Below, one piece after another: positions 10,449-19,534 of a stretch of DNA of 64,000 bases. The first letter of the stretch is position 1. Every line of letters starts with the position of its first letter. The translations under genes and the position numbers were made by a program. This DNA comes from Bifidobacterium tsurumiense (lineage in GTDB: Bacteria > Actinomycetota > Actinomycetes > Actinomycetales > Bifidobacteriaceae): NCBI RefSeq assembly GCF_000741765.1, contig NZ_JGZU01000015.1:62001-126000 (forward strand), given 5' to 3'. A model generated the notes under the pieces. The model had not been told where the DNA came from and searched no databases. It saw only the letters and a list, made by a program, of their open reading frames with translations.

Positions 10449-13181
10449 TCACACGCGCTGCGAAGCCTCTTCAGTTGCCTCAACGCCTTCGCGCTCGACG
10501 CGCATGCGATGGCCCTCTTCCTGAGAGACGCCGTAGTATGCGGCGATTGCGATATCCTTCATATCCTCGATCTGCGGGATACGTGGATTTGCAGGAGAGC
10601 ACTGATCTTCGTATGCACGCATACCGATCTGCTCAAGCACGCTCCAGAAGTACTCCTCTTCAACGCCGCACTCCTGGAAGCTCTTGTTCATGCCCAGCTG
10701 GTTGTCGCGATAATCCTCAACGGCCTTTGCCAGGTTTTCAACGCCTTCCTCGGGGGTCTTGCCTGGATTGACACCCATGATCTTGGCGAGTTCCTGGTAG
10801 CGTTCAGGAGCGACGTACTTGTTGTACTTCGGCCAGCTCGTTGGCTCGTCAGGGATGGAGCCGTTGTAACGGATCACATATGGCAGCAGGATCGAGTTGG
10901 TGCGTCCATGAGCCACATGGCACAGTGCGCCTATGGTGTGCGCCATCGAGTGGCACATGCCGAGGAATGCTGAACCGAATGCCATACCAGACATGGTTGC
11001 GGCATTGTGCATCTTCTCCTGTGCCATGGTACGAGCTTCGCCTGGCTCAGAATTGATGGACTTTGCCAGATTGTCCCAGATCAACTTGGCTGCATGCAGG
11101 GCCATGGCATCGGTGAAGTCATTGGCATATACGGAAACATAAGCCTCGAATGCGTGGGTGAGCGCATCGAAACCGGAATCCTGAGCAAGACGACGAGGCT
11201 GGGTACGTGCAAGCACCGGATCTACGATGGCAACCGAAGGGGTCAACGCGTAATCGGTGATCGGGTACTTGTAGCCGGTCTTGTGATCGGTGATCACAGC
11301 GTATGGCGTAACCTCGGAGCCGGTTCCAGAGGAAGTCGGGATGCACACCAGCTTGGCCTTCTTGCCCAGCGGCGGAATCTTGAAGGCGCGCTTACGGATA
11401 TCGAAGAACTTCTCACGCACATCGGAGAAGGAGATCTCCGGGTGTTCGTACAGCAGCCACATGATCTTGGAGGCATCCATAGAAGAACCGCCGCCGACTG
11501 CGATAATCGTATCCGGCTCGAACTCTTCACGCATCATTTCAGCGCCACGCTCAACGGTTTCCACCGATGGCTCCGGCTCGACATAATCGACGATGCGGAA
11601 GGTGACGCGGTTGGCACGTGCACGCAGCTGGTCGATGATCTTATCGACGACACCGAGCTGTTCCATAACTTTATCGCAGACGATAACGGCCTTTTCGATG
11701 CCGTACATATCACGCAGATACTTGATCGCATTGGGCTCGAAATATGTCTTGGATGGAATCTTGAACCACTGCATGTTGTTGTTCCTCCGAGCAATGCGCT
11801 TGATATTGAGCAGGTTCACTGCCTGCACGTTTCCGGAAACGGAATTTCCGCCATAGGATCCGCAGCCCAGTGTCAGCGACGGAGCAATGGCATTGTAGAT
11901 ATCGCCGACACCGCCAAGCGATGACGGGGAGTTCCACACAATGCGGCAAGCATGCATGCGCAAACCATACTCACGCACCAGTTCTTCGTTGTTGCTGTGG
12001 ATTGCAGCGGTGTGGCCAGCTCCGTGCACGAGCATCTGCTCGCACATTTCAAAGGCTTCTTCCTTGTCCTTTGCCTTCAGCACTGCATGGACAGGAGCGA
12101 GCTTCTCCATCGTGAGCGGCTCGTTCTCGCCAACTTCCTTGCACTCTGCAGCGATAAGCGTTGTGCCTTCAGGAATTTCGAAGCCAGCGGCCTTGGCAAT
12201 GAATTGCGGGGACTTGCCAGGCACCACGGAATTCAGCTTCGGAGTCTGTCCCGAATAAGCGGTGCAACCGAACATGTATTGTTCCAGCTTGGCCTTCTCT
12301 TCGTCATTGACGAAATATGCCTTGCGACGCTTCATTTCCTTGACAAGCGGCGCATACACATCCTTGTGGGCGATGATCGCCTGCTCGGTTGCGCAGATCA
12401 TGCCGTAATCGAAATGCTTGGAGAGCACCAGATCGTTGGCAGCACGTGCGATGTCCACATCAGCATCGACATAGGCAGGTGCGTTGCCTGCACCCACACC
12501 CAAGGCCGGCTTTCCTGAGGAATATGCCGCCTTCACCATGCCGGGGCCGCCTGTGGCAAGAATCGTGGCGATTCCCGGATGCTTCATAAGAGCGCCGGTC
12601 GCTTCGATAGAAGGATGTTCGATCCACTGGATGCAGTCAGCAGGAGCCCCTGCTTCAATTGCCGCGTCACGCACGATGCGTGCAGCTTCTGAAGAGCACT
12701 TCTGAGCGAATGGGTGGAAGCCGAAGATGATTGGACAACGGGTCTTCAGTGCGATGAGCGATTTGAAGATTGCAGTTGATGTCGGATTCGTCACAGGGGT
12801 GACACCGGCAACGACGCCCACCGGTTCAGCGATTTCATCAATTCCCAGCACATCATCTTCTCTGATGATGCCTACAGTCTTCTGACCTGCCAAATAATTG
12901 GTCACATGTTCGCATGCGAAGATGTTCTTGGTGGCCTTGTCTTCAACCAAGCCACGGCCGGTCTCATCCACTGCCATCTTCGCCAGCACAAGATGCTTGT
13001 TCAATGCCGCAATGGAAGCCTTCGCTACGATGCGATCCACCTGCTCCTGGTCAAGCTGCTCAAACGCTTTCAGGGCCTTGAGTCCCTTGCGAACCAGAGC
13101 ATCAACCTCAGCCTCAGCAGCCGCCTGCTTCTCCTCAGGGGTGGGCTTGGTTGCCTGTTCGACTTTCTTTGTCTCTGCCAT
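10449..13181 (-). CDS. adhE: Bifunctional acetaldehyde-CoA/alcohol dehydrogenase
   Basis: Converts acetyl-CoA to acetaldehyde and then ethanol, reoxidising two NADH. In bifidobacteria this supplies the ethanol branch of the fructose-6-phosphate shunt. The 910-residue protein has an N-terminal aldehyde dehydrogenase domain (catalytic Cys263 in MICATEQ; GAGNAPAYVD) and a C-terminal iron alcohol dehydrogenase domain (GGGSSMDASK; IPTSSGTGSEVTPYAVI; iron-ligand region HSMAHTIGALCHVAHGRTN). Length is slightly above the usual 860-890. A Rex-type operator lies 76-93 bases upstream, implying control by the NADH/NAD+ ratio. A ROK regulator is divergently encoded. Confidence 0.97.
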   Translation of the reverse strand: MAETKKVEQATKPTPEEKQAAAEAEVDALVRKGLKALKAFEQLDQEQVDRIVAKASIAALNKHLVLAKMAVDETGRGLVEDKATKNIFACEHVTNYLAGQKTVGIIREDDVLGIDEIAEPVGVVAGVTPVTNPTSTAIFKSLIALKTRCPIIFGFHPFAQKCSSEAARIVRDAAIEAGAPADCIQWIEHPSIEATGALMKHPGIATILATGGPGMVKAAYSSGKPALGVGAGNAPAYVDADVDIARAANDLVLSKHFDYGMICATEQAIIAHKDVYAPLVKEMKRRKAYFVNDEEKAKLEQYMFGCTAYSGQTPKLNSVVPGKSPQFIAKAAGFEIPEGTTLIAAECKEVGENEPLTMEKLAPVHAVLKAKDKEEAFEMCEQMLVHGAGHTAAIHSNNEELVREYGLRMHACRIVWNSPSSLGGVGDIYNAIAPSLTLGCGSYGGNSVSGNVQAVNLLNIKRIARRNNNMQWFKIPSKTYFEPNAIKYLRDMYGIEKAVIVCDKVMEQLGVVDKIIDQLRARANRVTFRIVDYVEPEPSVETVERGAEMMREEFEPDTIIAVGGGSSMDASKIMWLLYEHPEISFSDVREKFFDIRKRAFKIPPLGKKAKLVCIPTSSGTGSEVTPYAVITDHKTGYKYPITDYALTPSVAIVDPVLARTQPRRLAQDSGFDALTHAFEAYVSVYANDFTDAMALHAAKLIWDNLAKSINSEPGEARTMAQEKMHNAATMSGMAFGSAFLGMCHSMAHTIGALCHVAHGRTNSILLPYVIRYNGSIPDEPTSWPKYNKYVAPERYQELAKIMGVNPGKTPEEGVENLAKAVEDYRDNQLGMNKSFQECGVEEEYFWSVLEQIGMRAYEDQCSPANPRIPQIEDMKDIAIAAYYGVSQEEGHRMRVEREGVEATEEASQRV

Positions 13182-13628
13182 GGAATCCTCCTCTATGGAG
13201 TCCGTATCAGTTTGCGTTCCGCATTCTCATACGAAACCGTCCTCGCCCACCTTAAAATGTGAGCACAGTCACAATGTAGCCGAATCATTTGATTTATGCA
13301 TGCAGAAATGTGTTGCGCGTTTTATGTTTCTTTATGAGTGTTATTTGTTGTAATATTCGATTAAAACGAACATTTTTCCCACTATTTTCCGATGTATGTT
13401 ATTAATTGTTCTCTTTTTCGCGTCTCTTCACAACAAATTTGAAATATTCATATATATTCTTTTCAAAAAGTACCCCGGTATGATTTGCAACATTGTATGA
13501 TTTATATAAAATATCTTTATAGAAGTGTTGTCGACGACGTAGCGCAACCAGCACTTGAACTGCGATATTGCACCTTTCACAGACGGAACGGTGCATGTGA
13601 ATTCCAGTGAACACACGCAAGGAGCATG
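13182..13628. other. adhE/ROK divergent intergenic region
   Basis: A 447-base, notably AT-rich spacer between two divergent genes, so it should hold both promoters. The Rex site is at 13257-13274. Close to the ROK gene, TTGCAACATTGTATGA near 13486 resembles the half-sites found upstream of the polyol dehydrogenase, a possible ROK operator. No gene is supported here. Confidence 0.5.
13257..13274 (-). promoter_or_regulatory. Rex operator upstream of adhE
   Basis: On the minus strand the 18-mer reads TTGTGA-CTGTGC-TCACAT. This matches the Rex consensus TTGTGA-N6-TCACAA at 11 of 12 defined positions. Rex releases DNA when NADH is high, which would induce adhE when reducing power builds up. The match is seen directly; the regulation is inferred from Rex regulons of other Gram-positive bacteria. 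Confidence 0.8.
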
Positions 13629-14768
13629 ATGAGCGACACCTTATCCCCGAAGGCTGCGAAACTCCATAATCGCACCCTGATAACGACCTATCTGTATGAG
13701 CATAAAGAAGCGACCAAGCAGGTATTGGAAAGAGAACTCGGCATAAGCCTACCCACCATTACGCAGAACCTCAGGAATCTGGAAGCTGAGCACATCATAG
13801 AGCTTGGCGAATTGCAGGACTCCACAGGTGGAAGAAAAGCGCAATCATACCGTTTCGCAGCCAAACATCGCGTCGCCATAGGAGTCGCGCTACGCAGTAA
13901 TTCCGTATGCCTGTGCGCGGTGGATCTCTATGGCGATACTGTTCAAGAACGAACCCATGCCATGAGCTATACCAATACGCCCATGTATTACCAGAGAGTC
14001 GGCACGCTTATCAATGAATTCGCAGCAACAGTTGCAAAGGGCGGCAGCACCGTGCTCGGCGTGGCATTCTCGGTTCAAGGCATCGTTTCCGCGGACGGCA
14101 CATCAATAACCTTCGGCACCTTGATGCATAACACTGGATTGACACTAGAGACCATCTCACAATCCGTGCATTACCCATGCATTATGATTCATGACTCCGA
14201 CGCATCTGCAATGGCCGAACTCTGGTTCGATCCCACCATTCGCGATGCAGTATGCGTGTATCTCGAAAGGCGTCCGGGTGGCGCAGTCATCGTCAATGGC
14301 AAGCTGTATCAAGGTCCGAATCAATGCAACGGCGCCATCGAACACATGGTACTCGTGCCCAACGGCAGGCAGTGCTACTGCGGACAGCGAGGATGCATGG
14401 ATACGTATTGCTCGTTGGAAACCCTGCCTGAAGAGGGAGAAAGCGTTCCTGGTTTCTTCAGCGTGCTTGAACAGGGTGAGCCTCATCATCGCGAGCGCAT
14501 GCACACTTGGATGGAATTCATCGCTCAGACCATTGTCAATGCACGCTCAGTAATCGCTGGAGATGTGGTGATCGGCGGTGAAGCTGCGCAATATCTTGAT
14601 GACTCCGATATAGCCGCTTTGAAATCACGAGTCCAGCAGCTCACGCCTTTCAGCACCGATACCTTCTCACTGCATAAAAGCCGGTGTGCGGACACGAATA
14701 GCATAGTCGGCGCAGCGTTGCGATATATCGAAGCGTATGTCGATTCGATCTGCACCGATGCGGAATAA
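13629..14768 (+). CDS. ROK family transcriptional regulator
   Basis: About 379 residues with an N-terminal winged helix (residues about 10-70, ATKQVLERELGISLPTITQNL) and a wing reading DSTGGRKAQSYRF, then a ROK sugar-kinase-like domain. The ROK zinc motif is present as CYCGQRGCMDTYCS. The kinase-like domain retains HDSDASAMAELWF in place of the usual ENDANAAA, so it probably senses a ligand rather than phosphorylating it. Two adjacent ATGs exist; the second has the better spacing from AAGGAG. Likely targets are itself or the polyol genes downstream; this is inference. Confidence 0.85.
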   Translation: MSDTLSPKAAKLHNRTLITTYLYEHKEATKQVLERELGISLPTITQNLRNLEAEHIIELGELQDSTGGRKAQSYRFAAKHRVAIGVALRSNSVCLCAVDLYGDTVQERTHAMSYTNTPMYYQRVGTLINEFAATVAKGGSTVLGVAFSVQGIVSADGTSITFGTLMHNTGLTLETISQSVHYPCIMIHDSDASAMAELWFDPTIRDAVCVYLERRPGGAVIVNGKLYQGPNQCNGAIEHMVLVPNGRQCYCGQRGCMDTYCSLETLPEEGESVPGFFSVLEQGEPHHRERMHTWMEFIAQTIVNARSVIAGDVVIGGEAAQYLDDSDIAALKSRVQQLTPFSTDTFSLHKSRCADTNSIVGAALRYIEAYVDSICTDAE

Positions 14769-14781
14769 AATGTGCCCCTTT

Positions 14782-14827
14782 AGAAGGAATCGTTTTGAAT
14801 CAATATTGATTGCAATCAATTCCTTCT
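14782..14827 (+). terminator. Hairpin after the ROK gene
   Basis: AGAAGGAAT ... ATTCCTTCT forms a 9-bp stem around an AT-rich centre holding the 12-base palindrome ATCAATATTGAT. It lies just past the ROK stop and is followed by TCTCCCC. It is a plausible terminator, though the inner palindrome could equally be a protein site. Confidence 0.5.
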
Positions 14828-14953
14828 TCTCCCCTTATGCCATGGAATATGGCTGTTCAAACCGAGTCCGGTGAATGACCTGACGGCGGATCAACGATGA
14901 TCATGCCACAGCAAATCACGACAAGTCGATATCAGCCATTAACACTTATTACA

Positions 14954-14992
14954 CAAAAAGCTGGGTTGGAGCACACTGCACCAACCCAGCTT
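14954..14992 (-). terminator. Intrinsic terminator of the VOC gene
   Basis: On the minus strand a perfect 12-bp stem (AAGCTGGGTTGG / CCAACCCAGCTT) with an 11-base loop is followed by TTTTTGTGT. It lies 40 bases after the VOC gene stop. Confidence 0.85.
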
Positions 14993-15031
14993 GTCGCATT
15001 CCGTCAAACCCGGGAACCGCACACGCAGTCC

Positions 15032-15430
15032 TTATAGGATCTGGCAGAACTCAATCGTTTCCTCATTGGGACCCAGAACATTGAAGAAACGAATGCCACG
15101 ATCCCAGAAACCTGGAATCGTTTGAATCTCAGACTCCTTGACACGAAGCCCCAACTCATGCGCATGCTTCCAAGCAGCCTCGATATCAGGCGCATCCAAA
15201 GCCCAATGATTAATCGCACCAGTCACCAAAGGCGCAGCATCCCCCTCCCACGTCTCAATGGTCAACCCGCCATACCGAAGAAACGCACAACGATTGTCCC
15301 CGTTATGGAACAAACCGGCCAATTCAAACCCCAAAGTCTTCGTATAAAACTCAATCGTCTCATCCAAATCCTTCGCAGGCATACCAGAATGCTGAAAACC
15401 ACTGGTATATGCAGACATCGATTCACTCAT
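15032..15430 (-). CDS. VOC (glyoxalase-fold) family protein
   Basis: A 132-residue single-unit vicinal-oxygen-chelate protein. It has the paired beta-alpha-beta repeat with HSGMPAKDLDETIEFYTKTLGFE at the start and NHWALDAPDIEAAWKHAHELG in the middle. Possible metal ligands are His16, His-76-region and the final glutamate in ETIEFCQIL. Substrate unknown; candidates are lactoylglutathione-like or sugar-phosphate-related reactions. The ATG chosen is preceded by AAGGAG at six bases; a GTG just before it fits less well. It lies 138 bases downstream of the polyol permease and ends at its own terminator. Confidence 0.75.
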   Translation of the reverse strand: MSESMSAYTSGFQHSGMPAKDLDETIEFYTKTLGFELAGLFHNGDNRCAFLRYGGLTIETWEGDAAPLVTGAINHWALDAPDIEAAWKHAHELGLRVKESEIQTIPGFWDRGIRFFNVLGPNEETIEFCQIL

Positions 15431-15568
15431 CACAAACTCCTTTTCATTGCCCGAATATATTTTCTATCAGGCTATTGGCCGCGCACAGACCATGCAGATA
15501 CGTACGGCACTGTGCGCAACCATTGTCCAAATTCTTGTTCAGCACCAAATTTTTATTAAGCACCTGCG

Positions 15569-16885
15569 CTACACGGTTTTTTCCACCTGAAGCGGATCAA
15601 TTTCCACCTTTGCCTCACGAATACGGTGCCCGCGAGCATCAAATCCGGGCTGCTTCGGACGGATGAAGAGCGTAAGCACAAAGGCGAAAATATACAGTCC
15701 TGCATATATCCAGCACACACCTTCATATCCCAGCAGAGGCAGGAATATGGTAGCGATTCCAGGTCCGGCGAATGTCGTGAGGCCTGCGGCCAGATTGTAT
15801 GCCGACAACGCAGCGCCTTGCTTCTCCTTGCCTGCATACAGCGTCATAATCGTTGGCAATGAGGAAAAAGCGCATGTGCCAATTCCCACAATAATTGCCG
15901 CCACTATCATCATGAGCATATTGGCACCGAACCACCGCGGTATGTAATAGAAGGCAACAGATCCGACGGCGAGCACAGCGCATCCAAACCAACGCATGGG
16001 CCATACCCAACCGAATCGATCCATAAACCATCCCCAGAAGGTGTTGAATATCAAAGTCACCACGAATACGAAGCCCCAAATGCGCATCCACTCTTCTGTC
16101 CTGAAGATATTGATGCCTCCATTGTGAGTTGAACTCAGATACAGCGGCATGATCACCGGGAATCCGTATAGCAATAGGTTATTGATGATACGAATCACCG
16201 CACAAATTAGTATCTTGCGATTGGTAACCAGTATCGTGGCGCCTTCGGTCAGCTCTTTGAGCTGCTCTTTTCTGCTCAGCCCTTCTCCTTTGACCACTTT
16301 GTTCTTCGGGACGAAGAAGAAGCACATTATCGTGCCGAGAATGGAGAACGGCAAGGCAAACCAGAAGGTTCGATATTCACCAACCAACGGCATAACGAAG
16401 CTTGGCAAATATGCGCCGAAAACCCCTATGCCCAAGGAAAAGCAGGTCCAGAAGAATCCGGTTGCCGAAGCCAGGCGGGATGGCGAAATATATTGCGCCA
16501 TCAACACTACGAAGCTGTAGATGAACAGCGGATAACCTATGCCTCGCAAGGCATATAGCCCAAGTATCAATGGATACATGCCACTTGGCAATGCGACGCC
16601 AAGGAACAGCAAATGGATGCCGATCCACCAGCTTGCACCGAAAAGCATCACCTTGCGTGCGCCGAACATCTCGGCCAGAACACCAGCCGACCATCCCCCG
16701 AGCGCTGAGAATAGACCGTATACGGTGATCAGAAGCGACGCCTGCGAGGAGGAAAAGCCCTGATCGACCATGTACTTGGTGAGAAAGGTGAGTTCGAAGC
16801 CGTCACCTGTCATGAAAATGGCAACGGCCAGGAAACCCAGCATCAGAGTCTTGGGCACGCCCAGACGCTCAAGCAACCGGATCAT
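15569..16885 (-). CDS. MFS polyol permease (RbtT/DalT/CsbX type)
   Basis: A 438-residue major facilitator with 12 hydrophobic segments. The sequence MTGDGFELTFLTKYMVDQGFSSSQASLLITVYG and the early ALRGIGYPLFIYSFVVLMAQYI region match the ribitol/D-arabinitol transporter branch (RbtT, DalT, CsbX). The start is the ATG at 16885, one base beyond the stop of the dehydrogenase gene, so the two form an operon. Probable role: uptake of a pentitol or related sugar alcohol, oxidised by the neighbouring dehydrogenase. The family assignment rests on recall of the pattern, not on a search. Confidence 0.8.
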   Translation of the reverse strand: MIRLLERLGVPKTLMLGFLAVAIFMTGDGFELTFLTKYMVDQGFSSSQASLLITVYGLFSALGGWSAGVLAEMFGARKVMLFGASWWIGIHLLFLGVALPSGMYPLILGLYALRGIGYPLFIYSFVVLMAQYISPSRLASATGFFWTCFSLGIGVFGAYLPSFVMPLVGEYRTFWFALPFSILGTIMCFFFVPKNKVVKGEGLSRKEQLKELTEGATILVTNRKILICAVIRIINNLLLYGFPVIMPLYLSSTHNGGINIFRTEEWMRIWGFVFVVTLIFNTFWGWFMDRFGWVWPMRWFGCAVLAVGSVAFYYIPRWFGANMLMMIVAAIIVGIGTCAFSSLPTIMTLYAGKEKQGAALSAYNLAAGLTTFAGPGIATIFLPLLGYEGVCWIYAGLYIFAFVLTLFIRPKQPGFDARGHRIREAKVEIDPLQVEKTV

Positions 16886-16886
16886 G

Positions 16887-17891
16887 TCAGGCACCGACCT
16901 TGACCACGGCCTTGGACACACCAGAGATCTTGCCATCGAGGAAGTCCTGAACCTGTTCCAGTTCAAGCTCATGGCTGATAAGACCACCGATGTTCATCTT
17001 GCCGGACGAAACCAGTGAAATAGCGTCGCGGAAGGTCAAAGGGTTGATGAAGGAGCCCTGAATGGTGAGCTGCTTCTTATAGATGTCATAGGTATTCATT
17101 TCGAAATGCGCGTCCTGAGGACCTACGCCGAACATGAGCACCTGTGCACCCTTCTTAGCAGCCTCAATTGCCTGCGCCTGGGTCTGAGGCAGGCCGACGG
17201 CTTCGATAATCACGTCATAGGCATTCGAAGGGATACTCTCTTTTGTGGTGTTGTATGTTTCTGTGACACCGAAGAGTTCCTTATTCCTTTGAAGCTTGTC
17301 ATCAAAGATTCCGGCAAGATCAACCTGATGGACGCCATATGCCTGAAGAAGCTGGGCAAAAATCTGTCCCATGAATCCATCACCGATAACCAACGCCTTC
17401 TGATATGGACGCAAATTCAGCAAATCTAAACCGTGCACTGCGCATGATACCGGCTCAATTGCCGCTGCATCGCGAAGAGACACATTGTCAGGCAGCTTGT
17501 ACACGACACTTGCAGGGGCCGTGAATTGCTCTTCCAGGCCACCGTCACGGGTAACGCCAACAGCGCTCAGATGCTCGCACAGCTCAGGACGCTGGGTTAG
17601 GCAGTATTCGCACTGTCCACAATAGATATTCGGGTCCACTGCCACACGGTCACCGACTGCGACATTGGTGACGTTGCTTCCAATGGCTGCCACAATGCCG
17701 GAATTCTCGTGACCAAGAACGATCGGAGGAACCGCCGCTGCCGAGCCTGGACGGCCTGCATACAAATCATGGTCCGTGCCGCACACTCCCGCATACGCGG
17801 TATTGATCAAAACCTCATCATCCTTGATTTCTGGGGTCTCAAGATCCTGAATCTCAAACTGCTTCACACCTGTAAGCACCAATGCCTTCAT
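16887..17891 (-). CDS. Zinc-dependent medium-chain (polyol) dehydrogenase
   Basis: A 334-residue alcohol dehydrogenase-like enzyme. The catalytic zinc site is visible as GVCGTD and GHE, and the structural zinc site as CGQCEYCLTQRPELC. The nucleotide-binding region reads VIGDGFMGQIFAQLL, with an atypical G-x-G-x-x-G spacing. Its place before an RbtT-type permease suggests oxidation of a sugar alcohol such as arabinitol, ribitol or sorbitol. The ATG at 17891 follows AAAGGG; the in-frame upstream extension is ignored. Two inverted repeats at 17973-18014 are likely operators. Confidence 0.8.
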   Translation of the reverse strand: MKALVLTGVKQFEIQDLETPEIKDDEVLINTAYAGVCGTDHDLYAGRPGSAAAVPPIVLGHENSGIVAAIGSNVTNVAVGDRVAVDPNIYCGQCEYCLTQRPELCEHLSAVGVTRDGGLEEQFTAPASVVYKLPDNVSLRDAAAIEPVSCAVHGLDLLNLRPYQKALVIGDGFMGQIFAQLLQAYGVHQVDLAGIFDDKLQRNKELFGVTETYNTTKESIPSNAYDVIIEAVGLPQTQAQAIEAAKKGAQVLMFGVGPQDAHFEMNTYDIYKKQLTIQGSFINPLTFRDAISLVSSGKMNIGGLISHELELEQVQDFLDGKISGVSKAVVKVGA

Positions 17892-17972
17892 GATATCCCT
17901 TTCGTCGTTGAAAAGACGTTCATCGTTGTGCGTCTTCATATCGTCCGGATTGACAAGTTTGAATATACTCTT

Positions 17973-18014
17973 TTGTAACTTGTTTTGCAAATCTTCTTTG
18001 TATAAGATTACAAA
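17973..18014 (-). promoter_or_regulatory. Two inverted-repeat operators before the polyol operon
   Basis: The sequence TTTGTA-TAAGAT-TACAAA at 17997-18014 is a perfect 6-bp inverted repeat with a 6-base spacer. A second, imperfect copy, TTGTAA-CTTGTT-TTGCAA, is at 17973-17990. Their centres are 24 bases apart, a little over two helical turns. They sit 82-123 bases upstream of the dehydrogenase start and probably bind a dimeric repressor or activator. Confidence 0.55.
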
Positions 18015-18162
18015 TCGCTGGAATATCAAGCTTTTCTAGGTGTGTTGCTGAATGCATGACAACGCAAGTTCAATACAAATCCCTGTTTCACCATCCACAG
18101 GTGACTTGACGTTCTCGTCCGATTCCGTAAGGCACTCTTCCACACAGCGATGCTTCATCAAC

Positions 18163-18218
18163 ATGCCCATCTCAACACGTCCGCCTTAACACGTCCGTCT
18201 TAATATGCCCATCTCATA
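18163..18218. repeat. 14-bp tandem repeat, four copies
   Basis: Four consecutive 14-mers: ATGCCCATCTCAAC, ACGTCCGCCTTAAC, ACGTCCGTCTTAAT and ATGCCCATCTCATA. The first and last copies are more alike, as are the two in the middle. The array is noncoding and lies upstream of the polyol operon. Confidence 0.75.
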
Positions 18219-18276
18219 TTGAACTCGAAAGCATGAAAGATATCGGCAAGACAAATTCGGCAAAGCCCCGCAATAC

Positions 18277-18316
18277 AAAAAAGCTCTTTGCGGATGAAAC
18301 CACCCACAAAGAGCTT
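18277..18316 (-). terminator. Intrinsic terminator of rplM-rpsI
   Basis: On the minus strand AAGCTCTTTG pairs perfectly with CAAAGAGCTT across a 16-base loop and is followed by TTTTTTG. It lies 20 bases after the rpsI stop. Confidence 0.9.
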
Positions 18317-18335
18317 GATAACGAAGAATCGTCGA

Positions 18336-18827
18336 TTAACGCTTCGAGAACTGCGGAGCGCGACGAGCCTTGTGCAGACCAGCCTTCTTACGTTCCACAA
18401 CGCGGGAATCACGAGTCAGGAAGCCAGCCTTCTTCAAGGCGTGGCGGTTGGCATCGCGATCGATAGCGTTCAAGGCACGAGCAACACCCAGACGGATTGC
18501 TCCGGCCTGACCGGTGGTGCCGCCACCATCAACGAGAACGATAACATCGAACTTGCCTTCGAGCTTCAGCAGCACGATAGGAGAGTTGACTTCACGCTGC
18601 AGCAGGCGGGAGGGGAAATACTCCTCCAAAGTGCGACCATTGATGGTCCACTTGCCGCTACCTGGAACCAGGCGCACGCGAGCAACGGCTTCCTTACGAC
18701 GACCGGTGCCGTAGCCCGGAGCGATCGCAGAAGTACCGGTGCCAGCACCAGCATTGGTTTCAGTGGTGTACGAGGTGAGCTCCTCTTCGGTCTCCAGAAC
18801 CGCGGAGTTATTGGTGTTTTCAGCCAT
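18336..18827 (-). CDS. rpsI: 30S ribosomal protein S9
   Basis: Small-subunit protein S9, whose C-terminal arginine contacts P-site tRNA. 163 residues: an acidic, threonine-rich N-terminal extension of about 33 residues, then the S9 core ([26 protein letters not shown]) and the end [17 protein letters not shown]. The ATG at 18827 is preceded by GGGAG, which decides the start over the upstream in-frame codon. It lies 20 bases after rplM and shares its transcript. Confidence 0.96.
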   Translation of the reverse strand: MAENTNNSAVLETEEELTSYTTETNAGAGTGTSAIAPGYGTGRRKEAVARVRLVPGSGKWTINGRTLEEYFPSRLLQREVNSPIVLLKLEGKFDVIVLVDGGGTTGQAGAIRLGVARALNAIDRDANRHALKKAGFLTRDSRVVERKKAGLHKARRAPQFSKR

Positions 18828-18847
18828 GATTCTTATCTCCCTTCGGT

Positions 18848-19297
18848 TCACTTGGCCTGCTGCGAGACCTGAGAGATCTCGAAGGTCTGGGGCTGCTGAG
18901 GAGTGTGCGGATGGGCGTCACCAGCGAAGATACGCAAACGGCCCAGCTGCACCTTGGACAGACGGTTCTTAGGCATCATGCCCTTAACAGCCGCCATGAT
19001 AATACGCTCTGGCTTGTTTTCCAGCAGCTTGGCATAGCTGTCGCGACGCAGACCGCCAGGACGGCCGGAGTGAGAATACAGCTCCTTGCCCAACTTGTTG
19101 CCGGTCAGAGCGATCTTCTCGGCATTGATGATAATCACGTGGTTGCCCGAATCGGCATGAGGCGCAAAAGTCGCCTTGTTCTTGCCACGCAACAGGATAG
19201 CTACCTGAGAGGCAAGACGGCCAAGCACCACATCAGTGGCGTCGATGACATACCAGTCATGAGTCAGATCAGCTGGCTTCGGTGTGAAAGTTTTCAC
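18848..19297 (-). CDS. rplM: 50S ribosomal protein L13
   Basis: Large-subunit protein L13, an early assembly protein. 149 residues beginning with a GTG codon ([20 protein letters not shown]) eight bases after AAAGG. Contains the family segments [20 protein letters not shown] and [21 protein letters not shown]. The upstream in-frame ATG at 19348 is rejected because the extension has no L13 similarity. First gene of the rplM-rpsI operon. Confidence 0.95.
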   Translation of the reverse strand: MKTFTPKPADLTHDWYVIDATDVVLGRLASQVAILLRGKNKATFAPHADSGNHVIIINAEKIALTGNKLGKELYSHSGRPGGLRRDSYAKLLENKPERIIMAAVKGMMPKNRLSKVQLGRLRIFAGDAHPHTPQQPQTFEISQVSQQAK

Positions 19298-19482
19298 GGG
19301 TATACCTTTTCTATTTATTGTGTTCCGGGCCGCATTGCGCATACCCAAGTGGCATGGTCAAATTGGCCTCATTATCCGTGGGCTCCCTGAAAGTCCTCGA
19401 TGGCGAGTGGGAAAGCGCTTTGAAGGACCCCTTAGGGAAACACAACAATCCTCTACTATATCGAGAGGCATACCCAAACGCA

Positions 19483-19524
19483 AACCGGGGTCGACACCCT
19501 GTCTTGCACGTGTCGACCCCGGTT
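19483..19524 (-). terminator. Terminator between malQ and rplM
   Basis: A perfect 15-bp inverted repeat, AACCGGGGTCGACAC / GTGTCGACCCCGGTT, with a 12-base loop. On the minus strand it follows the malQ stop by 10 bases and is trailed by TGCGTTTGGG rather than a pure U run. Confidence 0.8.
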
Positions 19525-19534
19525 ATGTATGGCG

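Larger units (their letters stand above)
17892..18276. other. Gap between rpsI and the polyol operon
   Basis: The region holds the polyol operon promoter with its two inverted repeats, and a four-copy 14-bp tandem repeat at 18163-18218. No gene is supported. Confidence 0.5.
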
